From Streptomyces sp. MST-110588 (GTDB lineage Bacteria > Actinomycetota > Actinomycetes > Streptomycetales > Streptomycetaceae), in contig NZ_CP074380.1 of NCBI RefSeq assembly GCF_022695595.1, positions 5,710,001 through 5,774,000 on the forward strand: DNA of 64,000 nt. Direction: 5' to 3'. Every line of letters begins with the position of its first letter. The stretch's first letter is position 1. Shown piece after piece: positions 15,686-22,608 of the stretch. The notes beneath the pieces were generated by a model. The model saw only the letters and a program-made list of their open reading frames with translations, ran no database searches and was not told the DNA's origin. Both the position numbers and the translations under genes were made by a program.

Positions 15686-16741
15686 ATGACCATTCAGGAT
15701 CTGATCAAGAACGTCGCTGCCCGCGACCTCACGACCTTCGCCCGCGCGATCCCCTCGCCGGCGGACCACCTGTTCACCAAGGACGGCGGGATCATCCCGA
15801 CCTTCGAGCAGGACGAGGTGAAATGGCGGGTCAAGGACAACGGCCGGTACGTCAACGTCGCGAAGTACCGGGCCTTCGACGCGAGCGTGCCGTTCGCGTC
15901 CCGCGAGGCGTGGCAGACTACCCGTGAGGGCATGCTGCCGCCGCTGGGTCAGAAGCTCCTCGTGGGTGAGCAGGAGCAGATCCTGCTGGAGGCGTCCCGA
16001 GGCGCGGACGAGGACCGGCTGGTCGAGCTGCTGTACGACGACACCGAGCGGCACGTCGAGGCGATCCGTTCCCGAGTCGAGCTGGCTTGGGGTGACGTCC
16101 TAGTCGACGGCAAGTTCTCGCTCGTCGCGGAGAACGGTTTGACCACGGAGGTCGACTGGGGCGTGCCGGCGGGCAACCTTCCGACCGTGCCGAAGCTGTG
16201 GTCGGACCCCACCTCCGACCCGATCAAGGACGAGCTGGGCTGGATTCAGTACCTCGACGACCGGGGTGCTCCCTTCCCGGAACTGGTGGTCACCAGCCGC
16301 AAAGCGTTCTCGTTCCTGGCGGCCAACAACGCCTACAGGGCGGCGTACTACGGCTCGGTGAACCCCTCCAACACTCCGACGGCCACGCTCACTCCGCAGC
16401 AGATCAACGTCGTGCGAGACAACTACGGCCTGCCCCCGATCACCTTCTACAAGGGGCAGGTGCGCGTCGACGGCGTCCAGACCAAGGTGCTCCCGGAGGA
16501 CCGGTGGATCATGCTGCCGCCAGACCGTGCGAAGTGGGGGCAGACCATCTTCGGCGTGACCGCCGAGGGCCTGGCCCTGTCGCGCGGCACGAACCCGGAG
16601 ATCACCAAGGAGGACCGTCCGGGCATCATCATCACCCGCGGTGCCCAGGACGATCCGGTCCAGATCTGGACCAAGGGAGCGGCAGTCGGCATGCCCGTGC
16701 TGCACACGCCGGACGCTCACATCGTCGCGAAGGTGATCTGA
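15686..16741 (+). CDS. Major capsid protein (gpE family, HK97 fold)
   Basis: 351 residues. It resembles the lambda gpE-type family: N-terminal arm rich in charged residues, IRSRVELAWGDVLVDGKF at about 130, the P-domain region with PFPELVVTSRKAFSFLAAN, and a C-terminal strand segment (DDPVQIWTKGAAVGMPVLH) ending VAKVI. It stands right after scaffold and decoration genes, the canonical order. It forms the icosahedral shell. The stop codon overlaps the next ATG (TGATG). Confidence 0.92.
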   Translation: MTIQDLIKNVAARDLTTFARAIPSPADHLFTKDGGIIPTFEQDEVKWRVKDNGRYVNVAKYRAFDASVPFASREAWQTTREGMLPPLGQKLLVGEQEQILLEASRGADEDRLVELLYDDTERHVEAIRSRVELAWGDVLVDGKFSLVAENGLTTEVDWGVPAGNLPTVPKLWSDPTSDPIKDELGWIQYLDDRGAPFPELVVTSRKAFSFLAANNAYRAAYYGSVNPSNTPTATLTPQQINVVRDNYGLPPITFYKGQVRVDGVQTKVLPEDRWIMLPPDRAKWGQTIFGVTAEGLALSRGTNPEITKEDRPGIIITRGAQDDPVQIWTKGAAVGMPVLHTPDAHIVAKVI

Positions 16742-17028
16742 TGGGCCGCCGCCTTGCAGCCGCCGTACGTGTCGAGCACCCGACGACCCGCGAGTGGGTG
16801 GTGCTGAAGCCCGGTGACGAACCCGACGGCGAACTGGCCGCTGAGGTCACGAACCCGCATGCGTGGGAGGACGACGAGCCAACGGCCAACCAGGAGGAGC
16901 CTGAGTCCGACATGCCTAAGTAGGAGGTGTCGCCGCCCTTCGGCTTCACCGGGCAGCCCGAGGCCGAGGCCGAGCCCGCGCAGCCGGCGCCACGGCGGCA
17001 CCGGAAGGCCGCCGACACCGACGAGTAA
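16741..17028 (+). CDS. Small head protein with in-frame UAG at codon 61
   Basis: ATG 16741 gives 60 residues (MGRRLAAAVRVEHPTTREWV, then acidic) to TAG at 16921-16923. The same frame stays open for a further 34 codons, a Glu/Pro/Ala-rich stretch with a basic end (RRHRKAADTDE), to TAA at 17026-17028. The GGAGG right after the TAG abuts a GTG with no spacing, so separate initiation is unlikely. Either the UAG is read through to give 95 residues, or it is a recent nonsense change and the 60-residue form suffices. Head-to-tail joining region; function unknown. Confidence 0.6.
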
Positions 17029-17098
17029 GCACACGAGATACGTCAGCCCGTTCCCGCCCGTCCAGGCGGGGGCGGGTGACGGCCATCCAGGAGCACTG

Positions 17099-17425
17099 AT
17101 GGACCCGATCCTCCTCGCCTGGCTGCGGGCGCAGCTCGGCACTGCCACGGACGAACAGGACCTCGTCACCCGATACGCACGCCTCGGCCGTGCCCGCTCT
17201 GTCGCCGCCGAAGTCCTCGCCGAGCGCCGAGCCAAACTGCTCGCCGAGCCACTGCGCATGACGGTCGACGGCGTGGTCACCATCGACCAGAGCAACAACC
17301 TCGCCGGACTGGAACGCCAGATCACGGGTCTTGCCGAACTCGTCGCACCGGATGACCCGGCTGTTGGGGAGGCGAGTGCCGACCTGGTCTCAGCGCCGCT
17401 CCTGCCGTCCCGGCGCACGAGGTAG
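17099..17425 (+). CDS. Small head-tail joining region protein
   Basis: 108 residues, ATG 17099 after CAGGAG. Helical (LLAWLRAQLGTATDEQDLVT, then a charged helix) with a loop (MTVDGVVTIDQSNN) and a second helix. Size and place, between capsid and head morphogenesis genes, suit a connector or head-completion protein; no specific family recognised. Confidence 0.65.
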   Translation: MDPILLAWLRAQLGTATDEQDLVTRYARLGRARSVAAEVLAERRAKLLAEPLRMTVDGVVTIDQSNNLAGLERQITGLAELVAPDDPAVGEASADLVSAPLLPSRRTR

Positions 17426-17432
17426 GGCGGCC

Positions 17433-18257
17433 GTGCCGTACGAGTGGCCGCCGCTGGTACCGGGAGACCCCGACGAGATCGCGCGCAGGGTCGCCGCCGT
17501 ACTTGAAGACGCCTGGCAGCGCCTGGCTGCCAAGCAGCGCGAGGTGATCACCAAGTTCGCGGACAACGCGCGAGCGCCGTACGCTCTGGCGACTCTGGAG
17601 GAGTTCAAGAAGGCTATCGCGGCCTTCCGGAAGCGCGTGGACCAAGAGGCACGGCAGTTCGTACAGCGTCAGCTTCCCCATCTGTACGAAGAGGGCGTGC
17701 GCACGGCTGCCGAAGCCCTGGGCACGACCTTCACCTGGTCCACGTTCCACCGTGACGCGCTCCAGTCGCTCGCAGCGGACTCCTACGCCGACTTCCTGCG
17801 GCGCTCCGAGGAGGCCGAACGGATGGCCAGCCAGTTCTACCGTGCCGCGCGCCAAGCTGCGCGCCGCGAGGTGCCGTTGCTGGCCGCAGGCAACATGACC
17901 GCGAAGCAGGCCGCCAAGAACCTCGCCGACCGGCTCGCCGCCAAGCACAAGCTGACGCACGTCGTGTACCGCAACGGAGCGCGCGTCCCAGTGAAGGACT
18001 GGGCGGAGGCGGCGACCCTGGCCAAGTCCGCCGTCGCCTACAACGCGGGCACACTCAACAGGACACGGCAGGCCGGCGTACGAGTTGTCGAGGTCTTCGA
18101 CGGGTCCGACTGCGGCTGGACTTCGCACCAGGACCCCGACAAGGCCAACCGGTCGTTGCGTAGCGTGGAAGAGGCCGCTGACTGGCCGATCAGCCACCCC
18201 CGGTGTCGTCGAGGCTTCGGGCCCCGGCCCGACGCGGAACTACCTGCCCTCGTATGA
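17433..18257 (+). CDS. Phage head morphogenesis / minor capsid protein (SPP1 gp7-like)
   Basis: 274 residues from GTG 17433. Long helical N-terminal two-thirds, then the family's C-terminal signature: DGSDCGWTSHQDPDKAN, a gap, and WPISHPRCRRGFGP, i.e. spaced C, H, D and HPxCRR residues typical of minor head proteins that bind the portal and enter the head. It is the last head gene before the inserted 12-kb segment, which begins on the opposite strand beyond a two-way terminator. Confidence 0.8.
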   Translation: MPYEWPPLVPGDPDEIARRVAAVLEDAWQRLAAKQREVITKFADNARAPYALATLEEFKKAIAAFRKRVDQEARQFVQRQLPHLYEEGVRTAAEALGTTFTWSTFHRDALQSLAADSYADFLRRSEEAERMASQFYRAARQAARREVPLLAAGNMTAKQAAKNLADRLAAKHKLTHVVYRNGARVPVKDWAEAATLAKSAVAYNAGTLNRTRQAGVRVVEVFDGSDCGWTSHQDPDKANRSLRSVEEAADWPISHPRCRRGFGPRPDAELPALV

Positions 18258-18326
18258 CACGTTCACCGCGACGAGGGGCCTGTTTCGGTGCGAACATGGC
18301 ATCCCCGCCTTCCCGCAAGGCGAATA

Positions 18327-18365
18327 CCGATGACCCTCCCCTAATCGCCAGAGGAGGGCCATCGG
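18327..18365. terminator. Hairpin terminator, probably two-way
   Basis: A 16-position stem with 14 pairs (18327-18342 with 18350-18365) and a 7-base loop lies between the rightward head gene and the leftward DUF397 gene. It marks the left border of the inserted segment. Confidence 0.6.
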
Positions 18366-18393
18366 CCTGCTTGCAAGGGCAGTTCGTACGACG

Positions 18394-18633
18394 TCAGACG
18401 GTGCCGAAGTCGGCCTCGCCCGAACGCACCAGCCCCACGAACGATGACCACCCGGCCGGGCTGAACTGCAAGGCCGGGCCGCTCGGGTCCTTGGAGTCGC
18501 GAACACCGACCACCCCGCGGGCGGCGATCACATCGGCGATCTCGACACAGCTATTTCCGGAGCCGCCGCTGTACGACGACTTGTACCAGGCATCTTCCGG
18601 TGCCAGCTCAAGGGCTGGGATGTGAGTGTTGAT
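18394..18633 (-). CDS. DUF397 protein with apparent ATC start
   Basis: 79 residues. DUF397 marks are plain: EDAWYKSSYSGGSGNSCVEI and VGVRDSKDPSGPALQFSP, then W-x2-F near the end. These small proteins pair with Scr1-type regulators, the gene just upstream here. In the open frame no ATG, GTG or TTG occurs between the upstream in-frame stop and the conserved start; the expected position is ATC (18633-18631), followed by NTHIPALELAP. Either ATC is used, or the gene has lost its start. The frame itself is intact. Confidence 0.65.
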   Translation of the reverse strand: MNTHIPALELAPEDAWYKSSYSGGSGNSCVEIADVIAARGVVGVRDSKDPSGPALQFSPAGWSSFVGLVRSGEADFGTV

Positions 18634-18637
18634 GGCT

Positions 18638-19522
18638 CTACAACTCTCGTGCTAGTCGTTGCATGAATTCGGGCGTCTCCCTGGGCGGAAGCGCCGTGGC
18701 GATCATCTCGTTGAACCTACGGGTGAACCGTGCCACCTCCTTGGGCTTGTCCGATGTGGAGACCGCACCCCAAGCGTTGTCCACCTGCACCATCGGCGGC
18801 AGTCCGTCACCCAGGTCGAGGATGGCCAAGTCGCTGCTGGCCCTATACCCCTGAGCGTCGATGGGCAGCACCTGGATTTTGACATGTTCGAGTGAGCACA
18901 ACCGCGTGATTTCTTCGTACTGCTCGCGCATGACGTCCGGGCCCCCGATGAGATAGCGCAGTCCTGCCTCGCCGAGGATGACCCACAGCTTGACCGGGTC
19001 GGGCTCGCGCTCCAAGACCCGCTGCTTGCGTTCCATCCGCAGTGCCACGTTGGCCTGATTGAACTCTGTCTTCGTCTCTTCGATGGGCTTCTCGATCTCG
19101 AAGATCGCCTCCGCGTACGCCTTGGTCTGTAGCAGCCCGTGCACCACCTGCGGGTGGTAGATCCGAATCTCCTGAGCCTCTGCCTCGATTCCCACGAACC
19201 CCTGCATCGCGGGCAGCACCTGGCCCCGGTAGCGCGTCACCCAGTCCTGACTGGTCGCGTCGCGGTTCATCTCGACGAAGGACTCGACGGTCTCCTCGTC
19301 TTCCACTCCGTACTTGGCCAGCAGCTTCCTGAGATCACCGACGTTGCGGAAGTTGAGGCCCCCGGTCTCGATGCGCTGGAGTGCGGCCTCGGAGAGCCTG
19401 GACCCCTGCACCGCTACCTTGCGGGTCATCGGCTTGCCGTTGACGAGGATGTTCTCGCGGATGCCTCTTAACTGCAGTCCCAGTTCGAGGCGCCTACCTG
19501 TCGCCCCCCGCTTCGCTGCCAC
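18638..19522 (-). CDS. Scr1-type helix-turn-helix regulator
   Basis: 294 residues from GTG 19522, which has AGGGAG upstream; a longer frame to 19624 lacks a good site. N-terminal helix-turn-helix (LQLRGIREN, LSEAALQRIETG), then the long C-terminal Scr1 domain: YHPQVVHGLLQTKAYAEAI, QRVLEREPDPVKLWVILGEA and a SSDLAILDLGDG segment. In Streptomyces such regulators act with DUF397 partners on development and secondary metabolism (the abaA-like/whiJ-like group). An inverted repeat upstream (19557-19585) may be its own operator. It likely controls the lanthipeptide genes, by position only. Confidence 0.85.
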   Translation of the reverse strand: MAAKRGATGRRLELGLQLRGIRENILVNGKPMTRKVAVQGSRLSEAALQRIETGGLNFRNVGDLRKLLAKYGVEDEETVESFVEMNRDATSQDWVTRYRGQVLPAMQGFVGIEAEAQEIRIYHPQVVHGLLQTKAYAEAIFEIEKPIEETKTEFNQANVALRMERKQRVLEREPDPVKLWVILGEAGLRYLIGGPDVMREQYEEITRLCSLEHVKIQVLPIDAQGYRASSDLAILDLGDGLPPMVQVDNAWGAVSTSDKPKEVARFTRRFNEMIATALPPRETPEFMQRLAREL

Positions 19523-19556
19523 CTGTGCGCGCTCCCTGTGTTCGTGTGCCGACCTT

Positions 19557-19585
19557 GAGGTGCCGTGTGCAGAGTGTTGCACCTC
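19557..19585. promoter_or_regulatory. Inverted repeat upstream of the Scr1-type gene
   Basis: GAGGTGC (19557-19563) and GCACCTC (19579-19585) are perfect 7-bp arms 15 bases apart, in the divergent space between the Scr1-type gene and the ATPase gene. Suited to autoregulation; binding is not shown. Confidence 0.4.
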
Positions 19586-19796
19586 ATGCTCGGGTCTGAC
19601 AGCCCCTTGTGCAGGTTCACGCATAGTCCAATATCGTCTCCGCTGAATTTTCAGTGCAGATGCGGTTGCAAATGAACCCGCTTACGGGCCACGGTAGTTG
19701 AGCCAGGACGAACGCGGGCAGCGTAGCAAGGGATCTGATCAACCGATCGTACGGAATCCTTGCGTCTTGCCCTTCTGAGCTGCGAAGGAGTGGGGC

Positions 19797-20342
19797 ATGG
19801 CTGTCGCTGCACTGGATCCGGAGATCCTTGAGGAGCTGCGCACCGGCTGCGCTACGAACGCCATACCCACCGTCCTCGACTACCTCTCGCTGACCCTCGA
19901 TAGGGAGTACCTGACGGCTGACGGAGACGTGCCGAGCACGACAGCGGTTTGGGTCGGGCGGGTTCGCCGGATCGGCAGGGCCAAGCTCACTGTCTGGGGC
20001 CTGTCGGCCCTGGTTGATGACGTACAGCTACTGATCAGCGAACTCGTCACGAACGGCTTCCGGCATGGCAGCGGTCGGCATATCACCTTCCGGCTGGTGA
20101 TCGGCGCGGGGCTGCTGCTCATGGAAGTGGACGACGGCTCATCGGTGCGTCCCCAGCTTCGCGACGCCGGCACCGACTCGCTCAGCGGCCGTGGTCTCTT
20201 CCTCGTGGACGCCATCGCCTCGTCATGGGGCGTCAGTTCGGACGGCACAAGGACCTGGTGCACCCTCAATCCCCTTGAGCAGGAGCGGAGAAGCGAATGC
20301 GGAGCAGCGTGCTTGAGCGCGATCCGGGCGCCGTCCCTCTGA
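19797..20342 (+). CDS. RsbW-like ATP-binding protein (HATPase domain)
   Basis: 181 residues. HATPase_c/anti-sigma kinase layout: LISELVTNGFRHGSG (N box), LLMEVDDGSSVRP (G1 box) and SGRGLFLVDAIASSWG (G2 box). Such stand-alone ATPases are abundant in Streptomyces and are usually found beside Scr1/DUF397 pairs, as here, where they form a three-part regulatory group. ATG 19797 has AAGGAG upstream. It reads divergently from the Scr1-type gene. Its substrate or partner is not known. Confidence 0.85.
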   Translation: MAVAALDPEILEELRTGCATNAIPTVLDYLSLTLDREYLTADGDVPSTTAVWVGRVRRIGRAKLTVWGLSALVDDVQLLISELVTNGFRHGSGRHITFRLVIGAGLLLMEVDDGSSVRPQLRDAGTDSLSGRGLFLVDAIASSWGVSSDGTRTWCTLNPLEQERRSECGAACLSAIRAPSL

Positions 20343-20725
20343 ACCACGGAGGAGAAGCGCAAAACGACGATCAGACAAAGGCGCGGCTTCTTGCCGCTCT
20401 GAGAGCGCGGTTCCTGCTGGAGTCGCCGGAGATCCCCGTCGTAGACGTCATCTTCGATGACCTCGAGCGCATCCTCGGTGAGGGCGCCGCCTTGACGGCC
20501 TCGGAGGTCGCCAGTCTCACCCCGCGTCTCCACGCGCTCTACCGACGTGCTGTCCGCGCGTCCCGGCACCCGAACAGCGGCGTGCGTCCCGCGACGGTCG
20601 CTGCGTCCCACCGTCTCTTATTCGAGCGATTCCCACCCGAGTTCCTTCCGGCTCTCGCTCACCTTCGGCGCCTTGCCTTGGCCGTCTCGGATTTGCTCGA
20701 TGAGCTGCTGGAGGACATGCCGTGA
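20297..20725 (+). CDS. Helical protein of regulatory set, function unknown
   Basis: 142 residues, start overlapping the end of the ATPase gene by 46 bases with GGAG upstream of ATG 20297. All-helical by sequence (TKARLLAALRARFLL, ASEVASLTPRLHALYRRAVR, LAHLRRLALAVSDLLDELLE). It resembles small helical proteins found beside Streptomyces natural-product genes (perhaps the DUF6415 group), but I cannot be sure. Its stop overlaps the next GTG. Confidence 0.55.
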   Translation: MRSSVLERDPGAVPLNHGGEAQNDDQTKARLLAALRARFLLESPEIPVVDVIFDDLERILGEGAALTASEVASLTPRLHALYRRAVRASRHPNSGVRPATVAASHRLLFERFPPEFLPALAHLRRLALAVSDLLDELLEDMP

Positions 20726-21239
20726 GCCGTCGAGTGGCTGCTCCTGAGCAGCACGACCGCGCCCGCTCTCCGCTGGCGATCAAGGTACTGCCCGCTCGCG
20801 AAGCCTACGATTCCGAACTCGTGACCGCCCTCCTGCGCGACCCGAACCTCCTGCTCGACAGCGTTGCCGTGTGCATCTTCCGGGCGCCTTCCCTCGCTGT
20901 CCCTGTGAGCGGGTGCAGACGTGGCGGACGGATCGACGCGGGCCCGATGACGGCTGCGCTGGTCGTACGCACCGCACTCCTCGGCCGGCCGGGGCTCCCC
21001 TGCCCCGCGTCAGCCTGTCCAGGGTGGCGTACGGCGAGAGCTGGCTTGTCGAATGGGGAGACCGGGCCCCGGACCAACCGGTCGGCAACCCCGAACGTCT
21101 GCGCTTCTTCGGGAACTCCACCGGCTCCGACTGCCCGGAGCCGCCGTTTCACCGTGCAGCCGCCAGCGAGGGTACCTGTCTCCCTCTCCGCCCGCTCGTC
21201 CTGGTCCCCCGAGATGAGCCGGTGGGGGAGGGGCTGTCG
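20722..21239 (+). pseudogene. Small conserved Streptomyces gene, apparently frameshifted
   Basis: GTG 20722 opens a frame with a well-formed N-terminal part (LLRDPNLLLDSVAVCIFRAP, LAVPVSGCRRGGRID, ALVVRTALLGRPG). Near 21000 the continuation that looks like protein (PRVSLSRVAYGESWLVEWGD) lies in another frame, and that frame runs without a stop into the DUF5999 gene. The pieces together recall the DUF6302 group. A one-base indel, or less likely programmed frameshifting, explains this. Sequencing error cannot be excluded. Confidence 0.45.
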
Positions 21240-21251
21240 ATGAGGAATGAC

Positions 21252-21455
21252 ATGTGCCAGCACCAGCCTCCGTGTCCGCCAGCAGAAGCTTCTGACCGCG
21301 AGGCCGCTCGCGCCGCAGCACATCATCCCGAGCAGGGATGGACGCTGCTGTGCAACGGTGTCTTGATCTTCGAGGACACCGGCGAGTTGCTGCCGGACGG
21401 CAGGATCGTCGCGCCGCACCGCCCACTCTCGAACGTGGTGGGAGCAGCAGCATGA
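21252..21455 (+). CDS. DUF5999 family small protein
   Basis: 67 residues starting MCQHQPPCP, the usual opening of DUF5999, followed by SDREAARAAAHHPEQGW and LLCNGVLIFEDTGELLPDG. GAGG lies six bases before ATG 21252; ATG 21240 would add four residues. Two N-terminal cysteines with histidines may bind metal. Common in Streptomyces near regulators and biosynthetic genes; function unknown. Overlaps the next gene (ATGA). Confidence 0.75.
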   Translation: MCQHQPPCPPAEASDREAARAAAHHPEQGWTLLCNGVLIFEDTGELLPDGRIVAPHRPLSNVVGAAA

Positions 21456-22132
21456 ACACTTCCCCGTCTTGGTCCGCCGCCGTCCCGTACATCACTGCTC
21501 GCCGCGGCGAGGAGGCGGAGATCACGGCCATGCTCGGCTTTCGCCCCGGCGGCGGAGGGTTGTGCTATCTGGACGAGGGCCCTGGGGACCGGGATGACCA
21601 GGGGGTCCTTTGGGCTCGGTGCTCACAGTCCCGCGAGGATGGCTGGCCGGTCGGCTCGCCGCGATGGGGAATGGTGCATCCGTCCCGGCAGCGCGAGACG
21701 ATGCAGGGCCTACGGTGCCAGGTCTGCATCGTCCAGCCGGCCAGCCGCACCGCCAGCGGCTACTTGTTCCTCTCGACGAGGCCGAAGGTAACGGGGCGGG
21801 ACTGGCCGGAGGGAGTCCTTACCTGGCAGCCGCCCCTTTGCCTCGGCTGCGCCGTGATCGCTGTCGAGCAGTGCCATCACTTGTTGAGGGCCGGAGCCGT
21901 CGCGTTGCGGGCACGCGTGCCGCGCCTGTACGGGGTAATCGGCATCCTGTACACCACAGGGACCGATTTGCGGCCGGTGCCCGTGCAGGTGAGCGAGGAG
22001 GCGAGAGACACCCCGCTGCCCTACAAGGACCATCTGCTGAGACCCTGGTTCCTCGCCTCGCAGCTCGTACGCGAGCTGCGTGGGGTAACGGTTGTCGACC
22101 TCGAACGGGAGATCGCGACAGCCCGCCTATAG
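21452..22132 (+). CDS. Zinc-ribbon-like hypothetical protein of regulatory set
   Basis: 226 residues. Two CxxC pairs, LRCQVCIV at about 92 and LCLGCAVIAVEQC at about 133, frame a segment that probably binds zinc; hydrophobic strand-like parts follow (LYGVIGILYTTG). Such proteins are widespread in Streptomyces beside the preceding DUF5999 type. It is the last gene before the lanthipeptide precursor, separated by 217 bases that hold the presumed promoter. Confidence 0.6.
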   Translation: MNTSPSWSAAVPYITARRGEEAEITAMLGFRPGGGGLCYLDEGPGDRDDQGVLWARCSQSREDGWPVGSPRWGMVHPSRQRETMQGLRCQVCIVQPASRTASGYLFLSTRPKVTGRDWPEGVLTWQPPLCLGCAVIAVEQCHHLLRAGAVALRARVPRLYGVIGILYTTGTDLRPVPVQVSEEARDTPLPYKDHLLRPWFLASQLVRELRGVTVVDLEREIATARL

Positions 22133-22273
22133 ACGGCCGCCTCGGCGAATCGGTGGGTACGAACCCGACCGCTGGGGCGGCACAAGACTCCGACCTGGGA
22201 CAGGCGGCCCTGCACGGTCCACGTGAAGGGCATGGCACCCCGGGCGGAGCCGGGTATCACTTCTGCAGCGGCA

Positions 22274-22301
22274 TGGACTTCATACGCTCCGTACGTAGAT
22301 G
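22274..22301 (+). promoter_or_regulatory. Possible promoter of the lanthipeptide precursor
   Basis: TGGACT (22274-22279), 16 bases, TAGATG (22296-22301), followed by a 48-base leader to the precursor ATG. TACGTA at 22292-22297 is a small palindrome over the -10. The boxes are only fair matches. Confidence 0.35.
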
Positions 22302-22349
22302 TCCGGCAGACCCATCGTCCGCAATTCTGTTAGCACCAAGGGGGTTCGC

Positions 22350-22526
22350 ATGAGTTTCCAGAAGACACACGCCACGCAGGAGAAGCCCCAAGGCTTGGGC
22401 ACGACGTCGGACGGTTTCGACCTGGACGTCAGCCTGGTCGAGGTCTCCGACACCGCCGGTCTGATCAGCCTGACGGACGACGGCTGTGGCGAGACCTGCG
22501 GCGCCTGCACCACCAACGTGGCCTGA
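22350..22526 (+). CDS. FxLD-family lanthipeptide precursor
   Basis: 58 residues, ATG 22350 after AAGGGGG. The leader contains DGFDLDVSLVE at 21-31, the F-x-L-D motif that names this family and resembles the FNLD recognition box for LanB enzymes. The C-terminal core holds three cysteines in CGETCGAC (46-53) with Thr and Ser residues before and after (DTAGLISLTDD, TTNVA), so up to three lanthionine or methyllanthionine rings can form. It heads the modification genes. A final product of about 20-25 residues is likely; no cleavage site is certain and no dedicated protease or exporter gene is seen nearby. Confidence 0.9.
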   Translation: MSFQKTHATQEKPQGLGTTSDGFDLDVSLVEVSDTAGLISLTDDGCGETCGACTTNVA

Positions 22527-22546
22527 CCTGAGCCGCACGTCATCTA

Positions 22547-22586
22547 GGCCGGTGCCTTCGCGACTCACCGTGCGAAGGCACCGGCC
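22547..22586 (+). terminator. Hairpin between precursor and LanB (attenuator)
   Basis: GGCCGGTGCCTTCGC (22547-22561) pairs perfectly with 22572-22586, a 15-bp stem with a 10-base loop, 20 bases after the precursor stop. Partial termination here would give much precursor mRNA and little enzyme mRNA, a usual arrangement in lanthipeptide operons. Confidence 0.8.
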
Positions 22587-22608
22587 CGCCTGGACCACGG
22601 AGATCGTG

